A stretch of 64,000 nt of DNA from Diospyros lotus. Its lineage: Eukaryota > Streptophyta > Magnoliopsida > Ericales > Ebenaceae. Below, one piece after another: positions 36,153-48,800 of this stretch. Below the pieces are notes generated by a model, which saw nothing but the letters and a program-made list of their open reading frames with translations, was not told the DNA's origin and did not search any database. A program made the position numbers and the translations under genes. The DNA lies in contig NC_068344.1 of the NCBI RefSeq assembly GCF_014633365.1, positions 9,811,669 through 9,875,668 of the forward strand. Direction: 5' to 3'. Position 1 is the stretch's first letter. Each line of letters begins with the position of its first letter.

Positions 36153-36399
36153 CTAATTTTACGAAAGATGATTCTACATGCAAGAACTTGTTGTGTGAAC
36201 TTATTTTGTCAAAGATACTTTAGATCGATTGAACAAATCCTAAAAACTATTCTGTGAACAAAACTGTGTTCTCTTTTAGCTTAAAGTTTTTGACGTTCTT
36301 TGGTAAATAATATGAGTTCAACCATTTTTATAGACTACATATTTTCACAACAATGATTTCCACAATAAAAGTCCAATCATTTAACACTAACATACATAT

Positions 36400-36625
36400 G
36401 AAAAAATAAGCACTCACTTATCACCCAGAAAGAGCGATTAAAATCCTTTCACTTATCGGATTTGTATATGTATACTAAGCGTAAAAATAAGTAGTAGATG
36501 ATCACTCACTACCTAGAAGGAATGATTGAGATCCCATCACTCTCAAGATATATATATCTATATATATATATGTGAATATTAAGCTTAAAAATAAGTAACA
36601 AATGATCACTCACCATTCGGGGTGA
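36400..36625. repeat. Imperfect tandem repeat, about 100-bp unit
   Basis: Two to three units each containing 'taagcKtaaaaataagtaR' and 'atgatcactcacYa' separated by TA-rich spacers. Confidence 0.6.
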
Positions 36626-38100
36626 GTGCAGGCCCGGACCTATAGTGCAATTCGTAAGCCCATTGTTTCAGGGTTCACAAATTAGGTTAATTTAAGGGGC
36701 TCATAAAATTGAGAGACAATAACTATTTTGTCCTTATGTCTAAATGACGATTTTGCCCATATATAAATTACTCCCCCAATCCAAAATCTGCAGAATGAAC
36801 TCTCTCTCTCCTCTGTGTTTAAATGAATATTTATTTATTTTTTATCCTTGTGTCTATATGAATATTTGTAAATTACTATTTTGACCCTGTCTAAATGAAT
36901 ATTTATTTATTTTTTTATATTTTATTATAAAAAATAAAATTTAAATATGATTCGGGGGCCATTTTTACATTTCGACTCAGAATTCCAAAATTTCAAGTAC
37001 GACACTTGATGAGTGTTGTCTTCCCTATCACTCAAGGGGTACATACTTGGCATAATATAGATAACCCAAATTCAATTGAAAATGTCTCTCTTATTATTCT
37101 TGATTGGTGGCTTGATTTACATTAATCCTTTACATCGAGAAGAACATTAATGTTACTTAAAGTTAGTTCAAAGCAAAATGCAACAACTTCTAATTGTAAG
37201 TTGCTTTGAGATTAAACACAAAAGATCACTTACCTTAGTTGTGCAATATCGAACCCTTCCAAGTAACTTCAAACTTTGGCCACTCATTTTCTTGTCTTTT
37301 GGTGTAATCAAACAACATGCAATATAATATCTAGTCACAAGGGGTTAGATTCAAACTAAACATGCATTAAAAACTATTAAAAAAAAATTAAAAAGTTTTC
37401 GGCCAACATCTTCTCGATTTAGCTTGACACTTCTTCACCTGTTTTTGTTTCAATCTTATGCTACTAGACACATACATGCAAAAGGAAAATCAGTATATTA
37501 AGGGTTAAGTGAAACCTATACCATTCAAAAGTTAGAGAGCAAAGGTAGAAAAGTTACAAGTGACAAGTACCTTTACCTCTTAAGCTCCCTTTTGGATCTG
37601 TTCTCACCTCTTCTTAATTACCTTCATTTCTCTAAGAGTTCCATTTTAGATATGATGCCTGTAGATCCTTAATTAGTTTGAGACTACTAGCTTATTATCG
37701 ACGAATAAGATTGAAGTTCCAACATACCTTTTATGCTCTAATTTGAAGTAAGGTTCAAATCCTTGTCAATCATGTAATTTTGAGACTATAAATGAAGTGA
37801 TGGATCAACCATTCACCATTCATTCACATAATTTAGTATAATTAAATTTGTCCTCGAGTAGTTACAATCCAAACATGGATGCTAAGAAAATAGCATGAAC
37901 TAAATAACATTTAACATCCTTGCAACATCCACAATCCACCTGTTCAATCATTTAACACAATGAAGGTTTTTTATGTGAACTGTTTTATGTTGTATTTATT
38001 TTATTTATGATTTATTACCTTCCCTATTATATATATTAGTTCACATCTTTTTTTTTTTTTAGCAAGATTTTTGAAAGATTAATACAGTTATATATATATA
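36626..38100. other. AT-rich sequence, no gene seen
   Basis: No supported frame, RNA gene or element ends. Some wording ('tgaatatttatttatttttt') is locally repeated at 36830 and 36897. Confidence 0.4.
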
Positions 38101-38140
38101 TCCGTTCTCATCTATTTCTTTTTCTCGAATTCTAGTCATT

Positions 38141-38596
38141 TTGAAAGTTGTGTTTTTTATTTTTTTTTCTATTTTGTTGGAACTAGTGAAAGTCATCGAC
38201 GTGAAATCATTTCTAGAAATCAATGTTTTGAGGATGAAAATAACTGAACTATCATATCAAATTGAAGAGAAAGATCACATCCTCAAATATTTAGAGGAGA
38301 TTCATCTAAAAGTGAAAATTATATTTCCAATCTACATGTCCATTTTTTAAAATATTATATAATGAAGGAATTGATACCATAACTATATATCATCTTTTCT
38401 AGGTTACAACCTTTATCAATTGTGAACATTCAAATATTTCTTTGGATAGGGGGGTAAACATTTGTAAGGAACTCCCATTAGAAGCTTGAAATTTCGAGAA
38501 GGAAAGATAGATGACACTTAGAGATCTCATATCTTTAATATTGTCAACCATAAAAAATAAGACACAAGAGGATGAACTTATTGAGTGAGAAAACCA
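38141..38596 (+). pseudogene. Decayed coiled-coil gene, two exon-like blocks
   Basis: Block one (about 38170-38310) reads ELVKVIDVKSFLEINVLRM, then KITELSYQIEEKDHILKYL, then EEIHLKVK, a heptad-like, charged helix. Block two (about 38403-38591) reads TTFINCEHSNISLDRG, then ICKELPLEA stop NFEKER stop MTLRDLISLILSTIKNK. The two stops are a TGA and a TAG. A third block with the same character is at 39750-39873 after the inserted copia LTR. I do not recognise the family. The frames are protein-like in composition, unlike the surrounding AT-rich sequence, but this could still be a fragment of a transposon-borne gene. Confidence 0.4.
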
Positions 38597-38613
38597 TATA
38601 CCCAATTAAATCT

Positions 38614-39604
38614 TGTTGAGCCAACTTGTTCTATTCAAATTTTAATTAAGTTTTGATGGTTAAACAAAAATGATATTTTGAATAAATATATTAATTGTAG
38701 TACCTAATTATTTTTGATTATTTTATAAAATATTTTGACATAGTATATGTATTATAAAAATTGGTATTTTTCATTAAAATTATTTTTTTAGTAAAATAAA
38801 AATTTATTTAAAAGTATTTTGACCATTACTACAGTATACTACAATACTTTTAGCAAATGCCTATAAATACCCCAAGCTCGTTTTGAAGATCATTAATTAT
38901 ACATTTTACACATACAAAGCATCCAAAAACTCTCAAACGCTCTTAAGTAAAAATCCAAGTAAACCAAAGCTCTTCAAAGCATCATTGCTCATCCATCGAG
39001 GCAAGTGGAGAAAAACGCTTCAAGTCTACTATAAATTTCTCCACCAAACTTGAGGTTACTGATTTATTTATTTATTTACATTGCTTTGTATATATTTTTT
39101 TAATTCCTTATTTATTTGTGTCCAAGTGAGGACAAATATTTGTATTCACATAAACTTTTATTGTGGATTGTATTGGTTGTTTAGAATCATTAAATTTAGG
39201 AGTGTAACTAGTTTTCAATGTGAGTTAGGGAGAAAAATTTGGTGTTAGTGGTTGCCTAGAACTTGTTGTAATTTGGGAGTGTATCTAGTTTTCAAAGTGA
39301 GTCAAGGAGAAAGCCTTGGTGAGATTGGTTTAGTAGAACTCTAATGGTGGTTATACCTTGGGAGAGTGGAATAAGTGTGTGTGGAGACACCGAACCACTA
39401 TAAATTGTCTATTGTCTCACTTTATTTATTTTTTCTATATCTTGTGACTTGCATAAACTATCAATCACAAATACTATTCATAGACATTTGTTAAATATAT
39501 TTTCTAATAAAATCATTAATTAAGAATTCTCGTTAAAATTGTTAAAAATTTTAATCACTCAATTCATTACCACTCTTGAGTGACCATACCCTAAGGGACC
39601 AACA
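38614..39604 (+). mobile_element. Solo copia LTR (991 bp)
   Basis: Begins tgttgagccaactt and ends agggaccaaca, with a perfect target duplication. It contains a TATA box (38862-38869) and the SIRE-type phrase 'ccgaaccactataaattg' at about 39391. Its right half matches the fragment at 22025-22430. It lies between exon-like blocks of the decayed coiled-coil gene. Confidence 0.93.
38862..38869 (+). promoter_or_regulatory. TATA box of solo copia LTR
   Basis: tataaata in the context gcctataaatacccc, in the usual central position of the LTR and followed by an 'acacatacaaagcatcc' leader-like stretch. Confidence 0.65.
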
Positions 39605-39749
39605 AATCTTATTTAGCTAACAATTTTTTATTTAATTTTTTATTAAAATTTGTTAAGTAAAACTATTTTTTTTTTTTTTTGAATTGAGATCCTGGTTGTT
39701 TTTACAATTGTTTATTTGAATAACTTATTTTTCATCTTTTGTATATAGC

Positions 39750-39873
39750 ATTGTCAAGAGCCATATTTTGGACTTGAAAAGGAAAAAGAAACCGAAGTAA
39801 GGAAAGAATTGGTAACAAAACAGGAGAAGGAATTGGATGAGAAAGTTAAACAGTTGGGAGAATTTTGTTTTAA
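39750..39873 (+). pseudogene. Third exon-like block of the decayed coiled-coil gene
   Basis: It follows an acceptor-like ttttgtatatag and ends at a donor-like ttttaag/gtactt. The open frame reads EPYFGLEKEKETEVRKEL, then VTKQEKELDEKVKQLGEF, a Lys/Glu-rich coiled coil in the same style as 38141-38596. Confidence 0.42.
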
Positions 39874-40109
39874 GGTACTTATTGTTCTACAATTTGCAAA
39901 GGAATGGTTTATATTGTTTATTTGAATGATAAATAATTTAAATTTTGTAATTTGCAACTTTTAGTTGAAGATTATTTTGTTAATATGTAAAGGAATGCTG
40001 ACAATGTAGGTCTTAGGATTTGTGATTCAAAATGTATTAATATTGTCATTTATATTTCTATATCATATATATTTGAATTTCATGGGCATTTGCATATCAT
40101 TTTATAATA

Positions 40110-40726
40110 TGTAAAATGGGCCAGTTTTCTTATGAGAGGTATACAGAAGCTGCGTTGGGTCGTTGGTGTCCGGAGGCCAACAAGCCCAAGCCCAAGTTTG
40201 TTGCTCTTTTATGTTAATTTCAATCGTATCCCTTGACCCATGTATATAAAGCAATGATTTGGGAAAATCATATAGCAAGCCCTAATCGGCAAGAAGAACA
40301 TGCACAGAGCGAGAGAGATCAAACCGAGGAGGAGCAAGAAACCAAAGAAGAAGAACAAAGCGAGGTCTTGTGTTTGAATCTCTGGAAATCGCTTGAGGCG
40401 TGTGAGATTTGTATTGAGAAGCTAGAGTATTGTATTTGTTACTTTAATTCATTCTTGGAACGATCTTGTACTCTTGTGTTTTTGCTTCTGTTTACAATAC
40501 TATAAGAGTTCAATTCTTGTGGGTTCGGTTGTAATCTTGTTGTTGTAATCACCAAAATCTCTAGTGGATTGACTAGAGGCAAAGCCTTTGTCATGAGTAG
40601 GATCAATTTGATCCGAACACGTATATACATTGTGTTATTCATTTTATATTCGGATTAGTGGATCTTGGTACTTCTCTTGGTCTTGGACTTGTGGCTGTGT
40701 GTTTGTTCATAGGAGATTTCTCAACA
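40110..40726 (+). mobile_element. 5' LTR of a copia element
   Basis: It ends tttctcaaca two bases before a primer site. A TATA box is at 40243-40250, followed by the transcribed leader. The right end is firm because 40628-40726 is repeated at 53080-53187 (the 3' LTR end). The left edge at tgtaaaatgggcc is a best guess. The Glu-rich frame at 40233-40505 is leader sequence, not a gene. Confidence 0.72.
40243..40250 (+). promoter_or_regulatory. TATA box of copia 5' LTR
   Basis: tatataaa in the context catgtatataaagcaatg, the LTR promoter. Confidence 0.65.
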
Positions 40727-40728
40727 AA

Positions 40729-40741
40729 TGGTATCAGAGCC
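40729..40741 (+). promoter_or_regulatory. Primer binding site of copia element
   Basis: tggtatcagagcc, a perfect match to the plant initiator tRNA-Met primer site, two bases after the LTR end. Confidence 0.88.
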
Positions 40742-41728
40742 ACTCGAAGATAGATTCTGAAGGAGATCCAAGAACACTGAAAATAGCCATCGGAGAAGTC
40801 CGAGAATAGAGAAGCTCGGGAACGATCCCAGAACTCGTGTTTGACCTAATGGAGATCAAGAACAGAGGTGTTCGGTAGATCCGAAGGCCATGATGTTCAG
40901 CGAATGGCATTTTCAATTCGTTGGTGTCGATTCTGATCTGCAATATACTGATTGGATCGTGGTGTGCTATCCATCGATTGGTTGAAGCTATGACTCTTGA
41001 ATCGTTTTGGTTTTGTTTTTCTGGGTTGACTTTCTGCCACATAATTTTTGTGTTGTTTTGTTTCCAACCTGAGGGCATCTAATAATCAAGAATAAAGATC
41101 AAATGAATGAAATCTTTCTTTTAATTTTGTTAGTCCAATTGTATGCTTTAAAATTTTCGTTTAAGCTTTGTTGGTTCTGTTCATCGTTGCGGTGTTTAGT
41201 TACTATTCTTGTAGCTGTGTGATATATGTTATGCCCCTGTGTTGCTGTTCTTGATTGTTTTTTTGTTGAGTTATTAGCATAGGCCGTGATTCCTTGTTGT
41301 TGGGTATTTCCTGTTGATTTTTGCAAGGGTTGTGAAAGTGTAAAGAATAGTGATTAATCCATCCATTTTTTTTTCTTTCTCTTCAATCTATTTTCTGTTT
41401 TTGCCTCATGTTTCTATGTGATTTATTGCAAGATTAATTAGGGATTGAAGCATGAATTACTCCATGTTGGAAGTATAAATCACTTGTCTGTTTGGGAAAG
41501 TTTGTGAGGTTGATTGTGTGTAATTGCTTGGTGTATTTTGGAAGCATTGCAATCTAATCATTTCACTGTTCTCAATTACATTTCTGTTGTTGTATGTGTT
41601 CTGTGTTACTGTCTATTGGCCTGCATTTCCCCTGGCTTGTTTCCTATTTTTCTATTGCGTTTTATGCGTTTGCTTTTCTGTTGGTTCTTTATTTTTCCTT
41701 TGCAAGATATTGAAGAACCAAACTGGAG

Positions 41729-41815
41729 ATGGTATCAATTAAGGTGAAACTTAAAGAGTTTAATGGCCATGGAAACTTCAGCATGTGACAGAACAAAAAG
41801 AAGAAAAGAAGGCCC
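41729..41815 (+). pseudogene. Start of copia gag
   Basis: The frame from ATG at 41729 reads MVSIKVKLKEFNGHGNFSM and then TGA, where the family normally has Trp. The K-x-x-F-G-G/F-W context is the typical start of copia gag (UBN2-like). After the stop the sequence is Lys/Arg-rich for a few codons and then loses all similarity, so gag has been deleted. About 1 kb of leader separates it from the primer site. Confidence 0.6.
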
Positions 41816-42179
41816 GAGGAGAAGGTATGGAATAACTTAAAAGTCTTAGTAAATTGTTAAGTCTCTGTATATTGGTAGGGTTGTTTATTTTTGGAGTCTA
41901 GGCATAAAAAGGCTAGGGCACAATTGGTCATAAGATGGCTGTTAAAGTCAAGCATGTTAGGCATTAATGGATTTGGTTAGGTTGGTAACCTAGAGTGTTT
42001 TATGAATCCTATGTTATGTTATGGGTTGGAGGTTTTCCATAGATGCCTGTGTTAAAGTTGATTCCCATGGGTTGTAGGTTGTTTTCTCTGTCTTTTTGGG
42101 GTCTGTTCTAGTGATTCCTATTTTTTGTCTAGGACCTGATATTTATTTCTTTGTTGGTGGATATTTTGGAGAGATTTTG

Positions 42180-42392
42180 GGTATTCTTCCTTAGGTGTAA
42201 AAGTGAATCTTTTGAAAAGTTTAAGGAGTGAAAAATCTTTGAATATTTTTAAAACTGATGTAGGTCTAGATGTTGATGTGTGCCTAGTCTTGTAGTATTA
42301 GATGAATCTGAACTAACTGATGATGTTTAGTTTGAGGTGGAAATTTGTTAGTCTTAAGGTAGAACATTAGGAAATTTTCGTGTCTAATGAAA
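42180..42392 (+). pseudogene. Copia integrase fragment
   Basis: The segment CKSESFEKFKE, then a stop where Trp is usual, then KIF, matches the end of the copia integrase core (the K-S/D-E-x-F-E-x-F-K-x-W stretch). It shows that most of gag, protease and half of integrase are gone between 41815 and here. The fragment stops at 42392, where gypsy sequence begins with the short shared word ttcgagaa. Confidence 0.45.
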
Positions 42393-42758
42393 TTCGAGAA
42401 TCCTAGTGCGAATTGGACCTTTGACATATAAATTAGCCTTGTTTAGCCAATTTGCATTCGATGTGGCACGTATTAACGATAAGAAAGTATGTGATGGATC
42501 CTTAGCATGTGATTGATTTTTCTTTAGACCATAAAGGTCATGCGCAAGGTGTGTCATGAGAAAATATCATTGAACATTACAGAATGATAAGAGATTGAAT
42601 ATGAGTATAGACTGAATCCGTTTATAATGGTCGATGGCAATGTCACAATCAGGGTGAGGTTGCTCGAAAATTTGAGGATGAGCTCAAACATTTCCTTTCC
42701 AGTTGTTCGTGTGGTCAGATGCAAATTTGGGGACCAAATTCTTTGAAGGGGGAGAAAC
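42393..42758 (+). mobile_element. Extra 3' internal end of gypsy element, upstream of its 5' LTR
   Basis: Nearly identical to 49705-50071, the true 3' internal end of the same element, including the polypurine tract gaagggggagaaa (42745-42757). It should not lie upstream of a 5' LTR. It points to a third, lost LTR-internal unit, i.e. unequal recombination or tandem insertion. Confidence 0.82.
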
Positions 42759-45700
42759 TGTAACAACTCGTTAGGGGTCTAGGCATTTTCGAGTATTTTA
42801 TTTTGGACTCAAAATTTTTGCTTTAATTAATTGAGCATTGAAAATATATATATTTTATTTATTGATGGAATAAAATGTAAGTGGAAATAAGAATTTGGTA
42901 GCCCATCCAAATGGAATTCAAAAATGTGGGAAAAGTCCAAATGAATTGGGCCATTGAGATGTGTTTAGAATTTTAATTATATTATGAATGGGTCTAGGTG
43001 TTTTATTACTTGATGGAAATTTAATGGCATTTTAAATGTGGGTCTAAGTATTTTAATACTTGATGATAAATCTCTTTGATGGCATAGAAATAATTTTAGA
43101 TTTATATAATTTTATTTTGTGGTTCATGTAATCGTGAAAATAGGTATATGGGTATAATTTTTAATAAATTTGGAAATAATGAAATAGGCCTCAATTAATT
43201 AGTTAATGAGTCTATGGGTTTATCAGGTGGGTTGTATAATTGTTGGGTTGGGCTTGAGCCCAATGATGAAGTAATTTAAAACTTTGTGTGAATAAGAAAA
43301 AGAATAACGAAAAATAAAAAAAAATAAATGTCAAAGGTCATAAATGCCCTAAAAAGCTTATTTGTTATAAAAAAAAAAAGTAGGGACAATTGAGTCTTTG
43401 AAAAACTGGCGAACAGAGCTAGTGTCACAGCCCCTTTCCTTCTACACACTATGCTTGTTTCCATTTTAGTGTTGATTTGCATATCTTCCTTGGCCCCCAC
43501 TGCTGCATTGCCCTTCAACTTTTTCTCCAACCGTTCTTCTTTTTCATATCCTTCATCTTCTTCTCCCACTGTTTGTTTTGCGTCTGGAGCTTCAACGGAG
43601 GATTCTTCATCAGGCAAATTCTTCTCCTCACACCACTCTTTTATGTTCATTTTGTTATTCCATTCGAGAGTTCTTTTGATCATAAGAGTATGCATTTAGA
43701 TGATTAGTTGAACTAATCTTCTTCTTCTTTCTCTGTAAATTTACTATTCATATATATATATATACATATATACACCCAATTATATTTCCTTCTAACCTAG
43801 CTTTGAATCACCCCAAATTGTCATTATTTTCCATTGGGATTGTTTTCACCAATCTTCTTTCGAAATGGTGTAGCCCATAGGTATTGCTTGTGTTATATAT
43901 ATATATATGTATAAATCGTCGTCTCCGTAAACAAGATGTTGAATTGTTTCTCAATCATCCGAATAGAAAATGGCTTATCCGAATGAGTTTTGAGAAGCCA
44001 TGTGAGTGACATCCGGATGAGTGGGTGTCTCATCTGGATATATATATCAACCCATCCAAATACTACCCTCCAAAGATAGCCTTATTCGGATAGTTCACCA
44101 TGACAACAATTTCAGGCCCATTTTCGACCTTTATGAATCCCGATTATTTGAAAAATTAAAACACAAAAGTTGTAGATATTTCTCTTAGATTTCCGTATCA
44201 TTTTGAATCATCTCAATCGGAGTTCAAACGAGAGAGATGTGCCCAGAATACGAAACGCTGTCGAATTGTATATTCACATTCGAATATAACGCAATAGAAG
44301 CAAACTTCAAGCCAAATTTAGACCTCCATTAAAACCGAATATATGAAAACTCAAAACATAAAAGTTGTAGATCTTTTTCTTGGATTTTCATATCATCTTG
44401 AATCATCTCAATTGAAGTTTGGACAAGAAAGTTATGCCCAAAATACGAAACCTTGTCGAAGTTGAATTTCTGAAACATGGTGCATCCGGATGTCTTAGCC
44501 CATATCCGGATGTGCTACTGCAGCATCGGGATATCACTCACATTCTTAACTTCTAACATCCGAATGTATCTCCCCATATCCGGATATCACTATCAATCAC
44601 TCCCAGAGACATCCGAATACACCTTCAACCATTCGGATATCACTTAATGCTCATCCAACATATTCGAATAGGCCATAACCCATCCGAATACACTTTCCCA
44701 TATTTGAATATATATGCTAAAATCCAAATACCCTATTTAATTTTTCAAAATACATATCAATGTCAATTTAGCATAATTATGAAATGAATCATTGAAGATT
44801 ATTATGATGGGAAATATAGCATATTAAATCTATATTACTCCTCAAATGGTGAATCAAGATTTAACCTTAAATAGCATCTTCCAAAATTATTTATGTGTTA
44901 TAATTTACATCTTAATCGAGGTAAATGTTATGAAATAAGATATGTTGAATTATTTGATGATGGTAAAATACCCGATATGGGTAAATGGTGTTGAAAGAAT
45001 GAATATTGAGAAATAAGAATTTAAATACATGTGGTTGACAAATTCATACATGTACATGTGACATATACATATATGTTTTGTACACCTATTATTTTGCGCG
45101 AAGGGAGAAAGGATACCCTAGAGCATCTGGCGCAGGACGAGGTGGCCATAGCTCGGCAGGTTGGCTCTATATTTATTTGTGAGATTTTATAGAACTTATG
45201 CACTTTTGCATGCATCGATTTATGGCTTGAGAGCCGGGGAAATTAATATTGATAAAGAAATTATGCACTCTTGCATGTATTGATTGATGGCTTGCGAGCC
45301 TGTGAGAATTGATAATGATATTGAAATTTTATGCGCATTTACATAGTGATACATGGTGACATGATGTAGTAAGTTGAATTGATAAATTCATGAATTATGA
45401 ATCTTGTATATAATTGTGGAGTCATTGATTACTCTTTTTGGTGTCATCATGTTCTTGGATCCTATATATTGTCCATTGTTTCTCGAATTTTCTGAGCCTT
45501 GTGGCTCACTTGATCTTCTTTGGCATTCTAGGTAAAGGAAAGACTGTTATTCGGAGCAAGTCCAGTAGGACTGCAGTCTAGGGATAGTGGTGTACGGAGA
45601 CGCGTCCTAACTTCAAATATCCTAGTTAGTGATTTGGTGAGGTTTATAGTGATGAGAATCTATTATGTTTATTGGCATTTGAGTCTCTTATTATTTTGTA

Positions 45701-45857
45701 TGGTCATTGAGCCTAGGGTTATGAGATTCTGAAAATGTAATTGAACCTTAATTTAATTTTTGCTGCTAGAAATGAAATGAGTTGTTAATTGAGTTTAGTT
45801 TTGTTCTATATCATCTATGTAAAGACGTTCTTTCGAATATTCAGAAGCAGGCCTTAT
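42759..45857 (+). mobile_element. 5' LTR of gypsy element (3.1 kb)
   Basis: It starts tgtaacaactcg and ends gcaggccttata (final CA decayed to TA), four bases before a primer site. It pairs with 50072-53079 over its whole length. Two segments present here are absent there: about 46 bp near 43638-43690 (flanked by tatg) and about 55 bp near 44535-44590 (flanked by ggatatcact). It has many ATCCGGAT-like octamers (43940-44710) and a conserved short frame at 43451. Confidence 0.88.
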
Positions 45858-45861
45858 AATT

Positions 45862-45873
45862 TTGGTATCAGAG
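45862..45873 (+). promoter_or_regulatory. Primer binding site of gypsy element
   Basis: tggtatcagagc, a perfect tRNA-Met primer site, four bases after the LTR end. Confidence 0.88.
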
Positions 45874-48800
45874 CGTAAGTTAGGAGTAAATGGAGTCTCT
45901 GTACACCTAGGAGTGATGGGTAAAGTTAGGACTATGATTAGTAGTCCAAAATTTCGAAGTGTATTTGAATAATGTCCAAAAATGGCTAGGAATGAGAAAA
46001 AGGGGTGCTCGTGGCAAGAAGCCCCTAACTTGAGGTCAAGGTTAGAACACCCCTCTTATATACGTGTATATATATATATATATATATGTAAGTATCCTTG
46101 TCATCCCGTAGGAATGGCTAGAAGGGTATTAGTAATTAGGCGTATGTGTTCCAATTATGGTGCTTGGGTGAAGAGTGGTCTACTTTGGTAAGGAAATTGA
46201 CATTCAACCTTTCGTGCAGATTTTGGGAACACCTTAGCATGGATTCTGGAGAACCGAGATGGTGAATGCCAGACCCAAGTCTTGGGGAACTAAATTTGCT
46301 TTGGCATCGCTGGGAGGAAGAGCTACTCTTAGTACATGGAGGAAGGCAACGAGAGGATGAGCCCGTGGTGAGTTACCTGGATTGAGTAGAAACAGTATTT
46401 CAATTGGGTACACGTGAACCCCTATGGGGCCTTTCGGAGAAGCATGTCTTCTTCACAAGGAAGTTCATGAATGAAGCGTTGGGATAGCTTACTAAAGTCC
46501 TAATGATGGATATGCATCTTCGGTTCCATTATGATGATTTTGCTGGCGCAGTGAGGCAGCAAGCCGAGCTATATGAACCTTGTTAGACCCTACCTCATGA
46601 CTTCGCCGAAGGCAAAACCATTTGTGGGGAAATTCCATTAGAGGCCGGGGAGTGGGGACCGACTTATCAAAGGAAGGAAACTATTGAACCTGAATCAAGC
46701 GTAGGCAACGATGGATACCTAGATTGCTTAGCACATGAGGTAATATCCCACGTTGTTGGGGATGAGGAAAGCATTGCATAGTGAGGGTGCTACTATAGTC
46801 TATAATAGCAGGAGTGAAAGTTTGTTGCTCTAATTGGGAATGTAATGGAAAAGTGTTTTTGTTACTATGTAACTTTTGAAAGATGCATATTTGTAAGATG
46901 TGACTGATTATGACATGAAATGGGAAGTTTAAGTGGCCTGACCTAGGAAAATTTAATGGGCGTTCATTATTTCGGTTCACATAAATATATGTATGTGTAC
47001 AAAATGAGAACAAATGACATGGAAACAAGTTGCATTGCAATTCTAAGGAGTTTAAATTACAAGAAATTTGAGGAATGGCTGTAAATTTGAACTTGGGTAT
47101 TGTGTATTGATGAACTTAAGATAAGTGGTCAAGTTAGACGAGCCGATAGGTTTAAGGATGCACGGTGAGGAAGTCGTCACAAAATATAATGGAGATAAAA
47201 CTTGAAAGTTGTCTATATATGGAGTTTTGGGATGTGCGATGTGGATAACAGATAAGGGAGAAGCCTCGAGTGAAGGTGATAGTGGTTAAATAGCCAAGAA
47301 AGCTATATGGAAAAGGGGTATAGGACCCCAAATGGACCAAAAAAAAAAGAAACGAGAAGCTAAAGGAGGAAATTGATGGGAGCGAGCTATTAGAACCTGG
47401 AATGTGAGCATCTAAGGCTTAATAGTTAAGGGTTTAAGTCGCCTAAGGGATTCTTTATGTGGAGATGGTATTGATGTATTTTCGACGTAAGCTTTTCCCG
47501 TGGTGTTGGGTTGGATAGCTGATATTCTTTGTTGATGGGTATGTATTGAAGCAAGCATAACCTAAGGGTGTTATGTTAATTCTCGAGGCCTTAAAAGGGG
47601 AAAGGACCGCTCTCGTGAGAAATATGGCTTGAGGAATTGGAAGTCATTAAATTATTATCAAGAGCTAATGGATGCGGCATATGGACAGAATAACTGTAAT
47701 TAGAGAGGTGTAGACACTTGTGAAGCATGTGAGTAGGAGATATTTTAGTAATAAATGATGAAAATTTTGAGGGAAGTATAGTACCCAGAAGTGAATTACC
47801 AGGGCGAGTACGTAGCTGTATTAATGAAAAGCTAGGATTGGGACCCTAGGAGTGGCTCGTGTAATTACTCATGGAAATAACTAATTGGGATTTTGGATTG
47901 AGAGTACATACGCATACAATTATGTATATATGTAAAATATAGGTTAGCGTATAATAAGAGGAAAAATGTAATACGAAAACAGTAGGCCAGTGAATGGCTA
48001 AGGGGAAATAAGCAATGAGGTGAGAGCCTTATTCAGCATAGCAGCTAACAACAGATGGTAAGAAGCTGTCGACCGGTCGCGAACTGTCGCCAGTGTTTCT
48101 TTCGTTTAGTGACTGTGTTGATGCTAGACTTGGTTTTCTAATGCCACGGGAATTAATAATAATTACAATAAAGTTATCTATATATATATATATATACGAA
48201 TTCATGTGGTTCGCAATATTGTAGTATACCGAGTTTACATGGGTTAACATATAGTAATGCATAATTAAGAGGGAATCCACTATTGTTAACTTAGGGAAAG
48301 GAAAATCAAACGTTGATCGATGAGCGATAGTGACTAAGGAAGTGAAGGATCTACGATCAGATTGGATAAGTAAACGTGTTAAATGAGAATGATGTAATGG
48401 AAGAAATGAAGCTATAGGAGCTTATAATGAAATTTTAAGACTTCGAGACAAGAATAGTGCTTGCTCAAGTGTATTCTTTAGGGGAAAGTCCTAATGTTCT
48501 ATGAGGAGGAAATGTGGGAGATTTAGAACGTGCATAGACTGTGGCACTCGAAGTAAATAATTATAACGAGTAAGAACCCCCACCATGAGTGGATAAATTG
48601 TTGGATTAGATATTGAGGCGATGTATCTTTTAAGATTAGCATGTGGTTAGGATGGTATCAGTAAATGGTAAGATGGGAGATAAGTCATCTCAAGGAGGAT
48701 ATTATAGTGCTATCGATGGAATAGTCATATACTCATCGAGTGAAGAGACTCATCGGGAATACTTAAGGGTTACTTGTACACAATGGAAAATTACATAATG

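Larger units (their letters stand above)
38609..39609. repeat. 5-bp target duplication aatct around solo LTR
   Basis: aatct at 38609-38613 and at 39605-39609, flush with the LTR ends on both sides. It fixes the LTR boundaries exactly and shows a single complete insertion that later lost its body by LTR recombination. Confidence 0.92.

Noticed and set aside
43276..43695. Acidic 139-codon minus-strand frame in the LTR
   Set aside because: Antisense of the signal-peptide-like frame and partly poly-Phe at its end; no homology seen. Kept only as a caveat to that finding.
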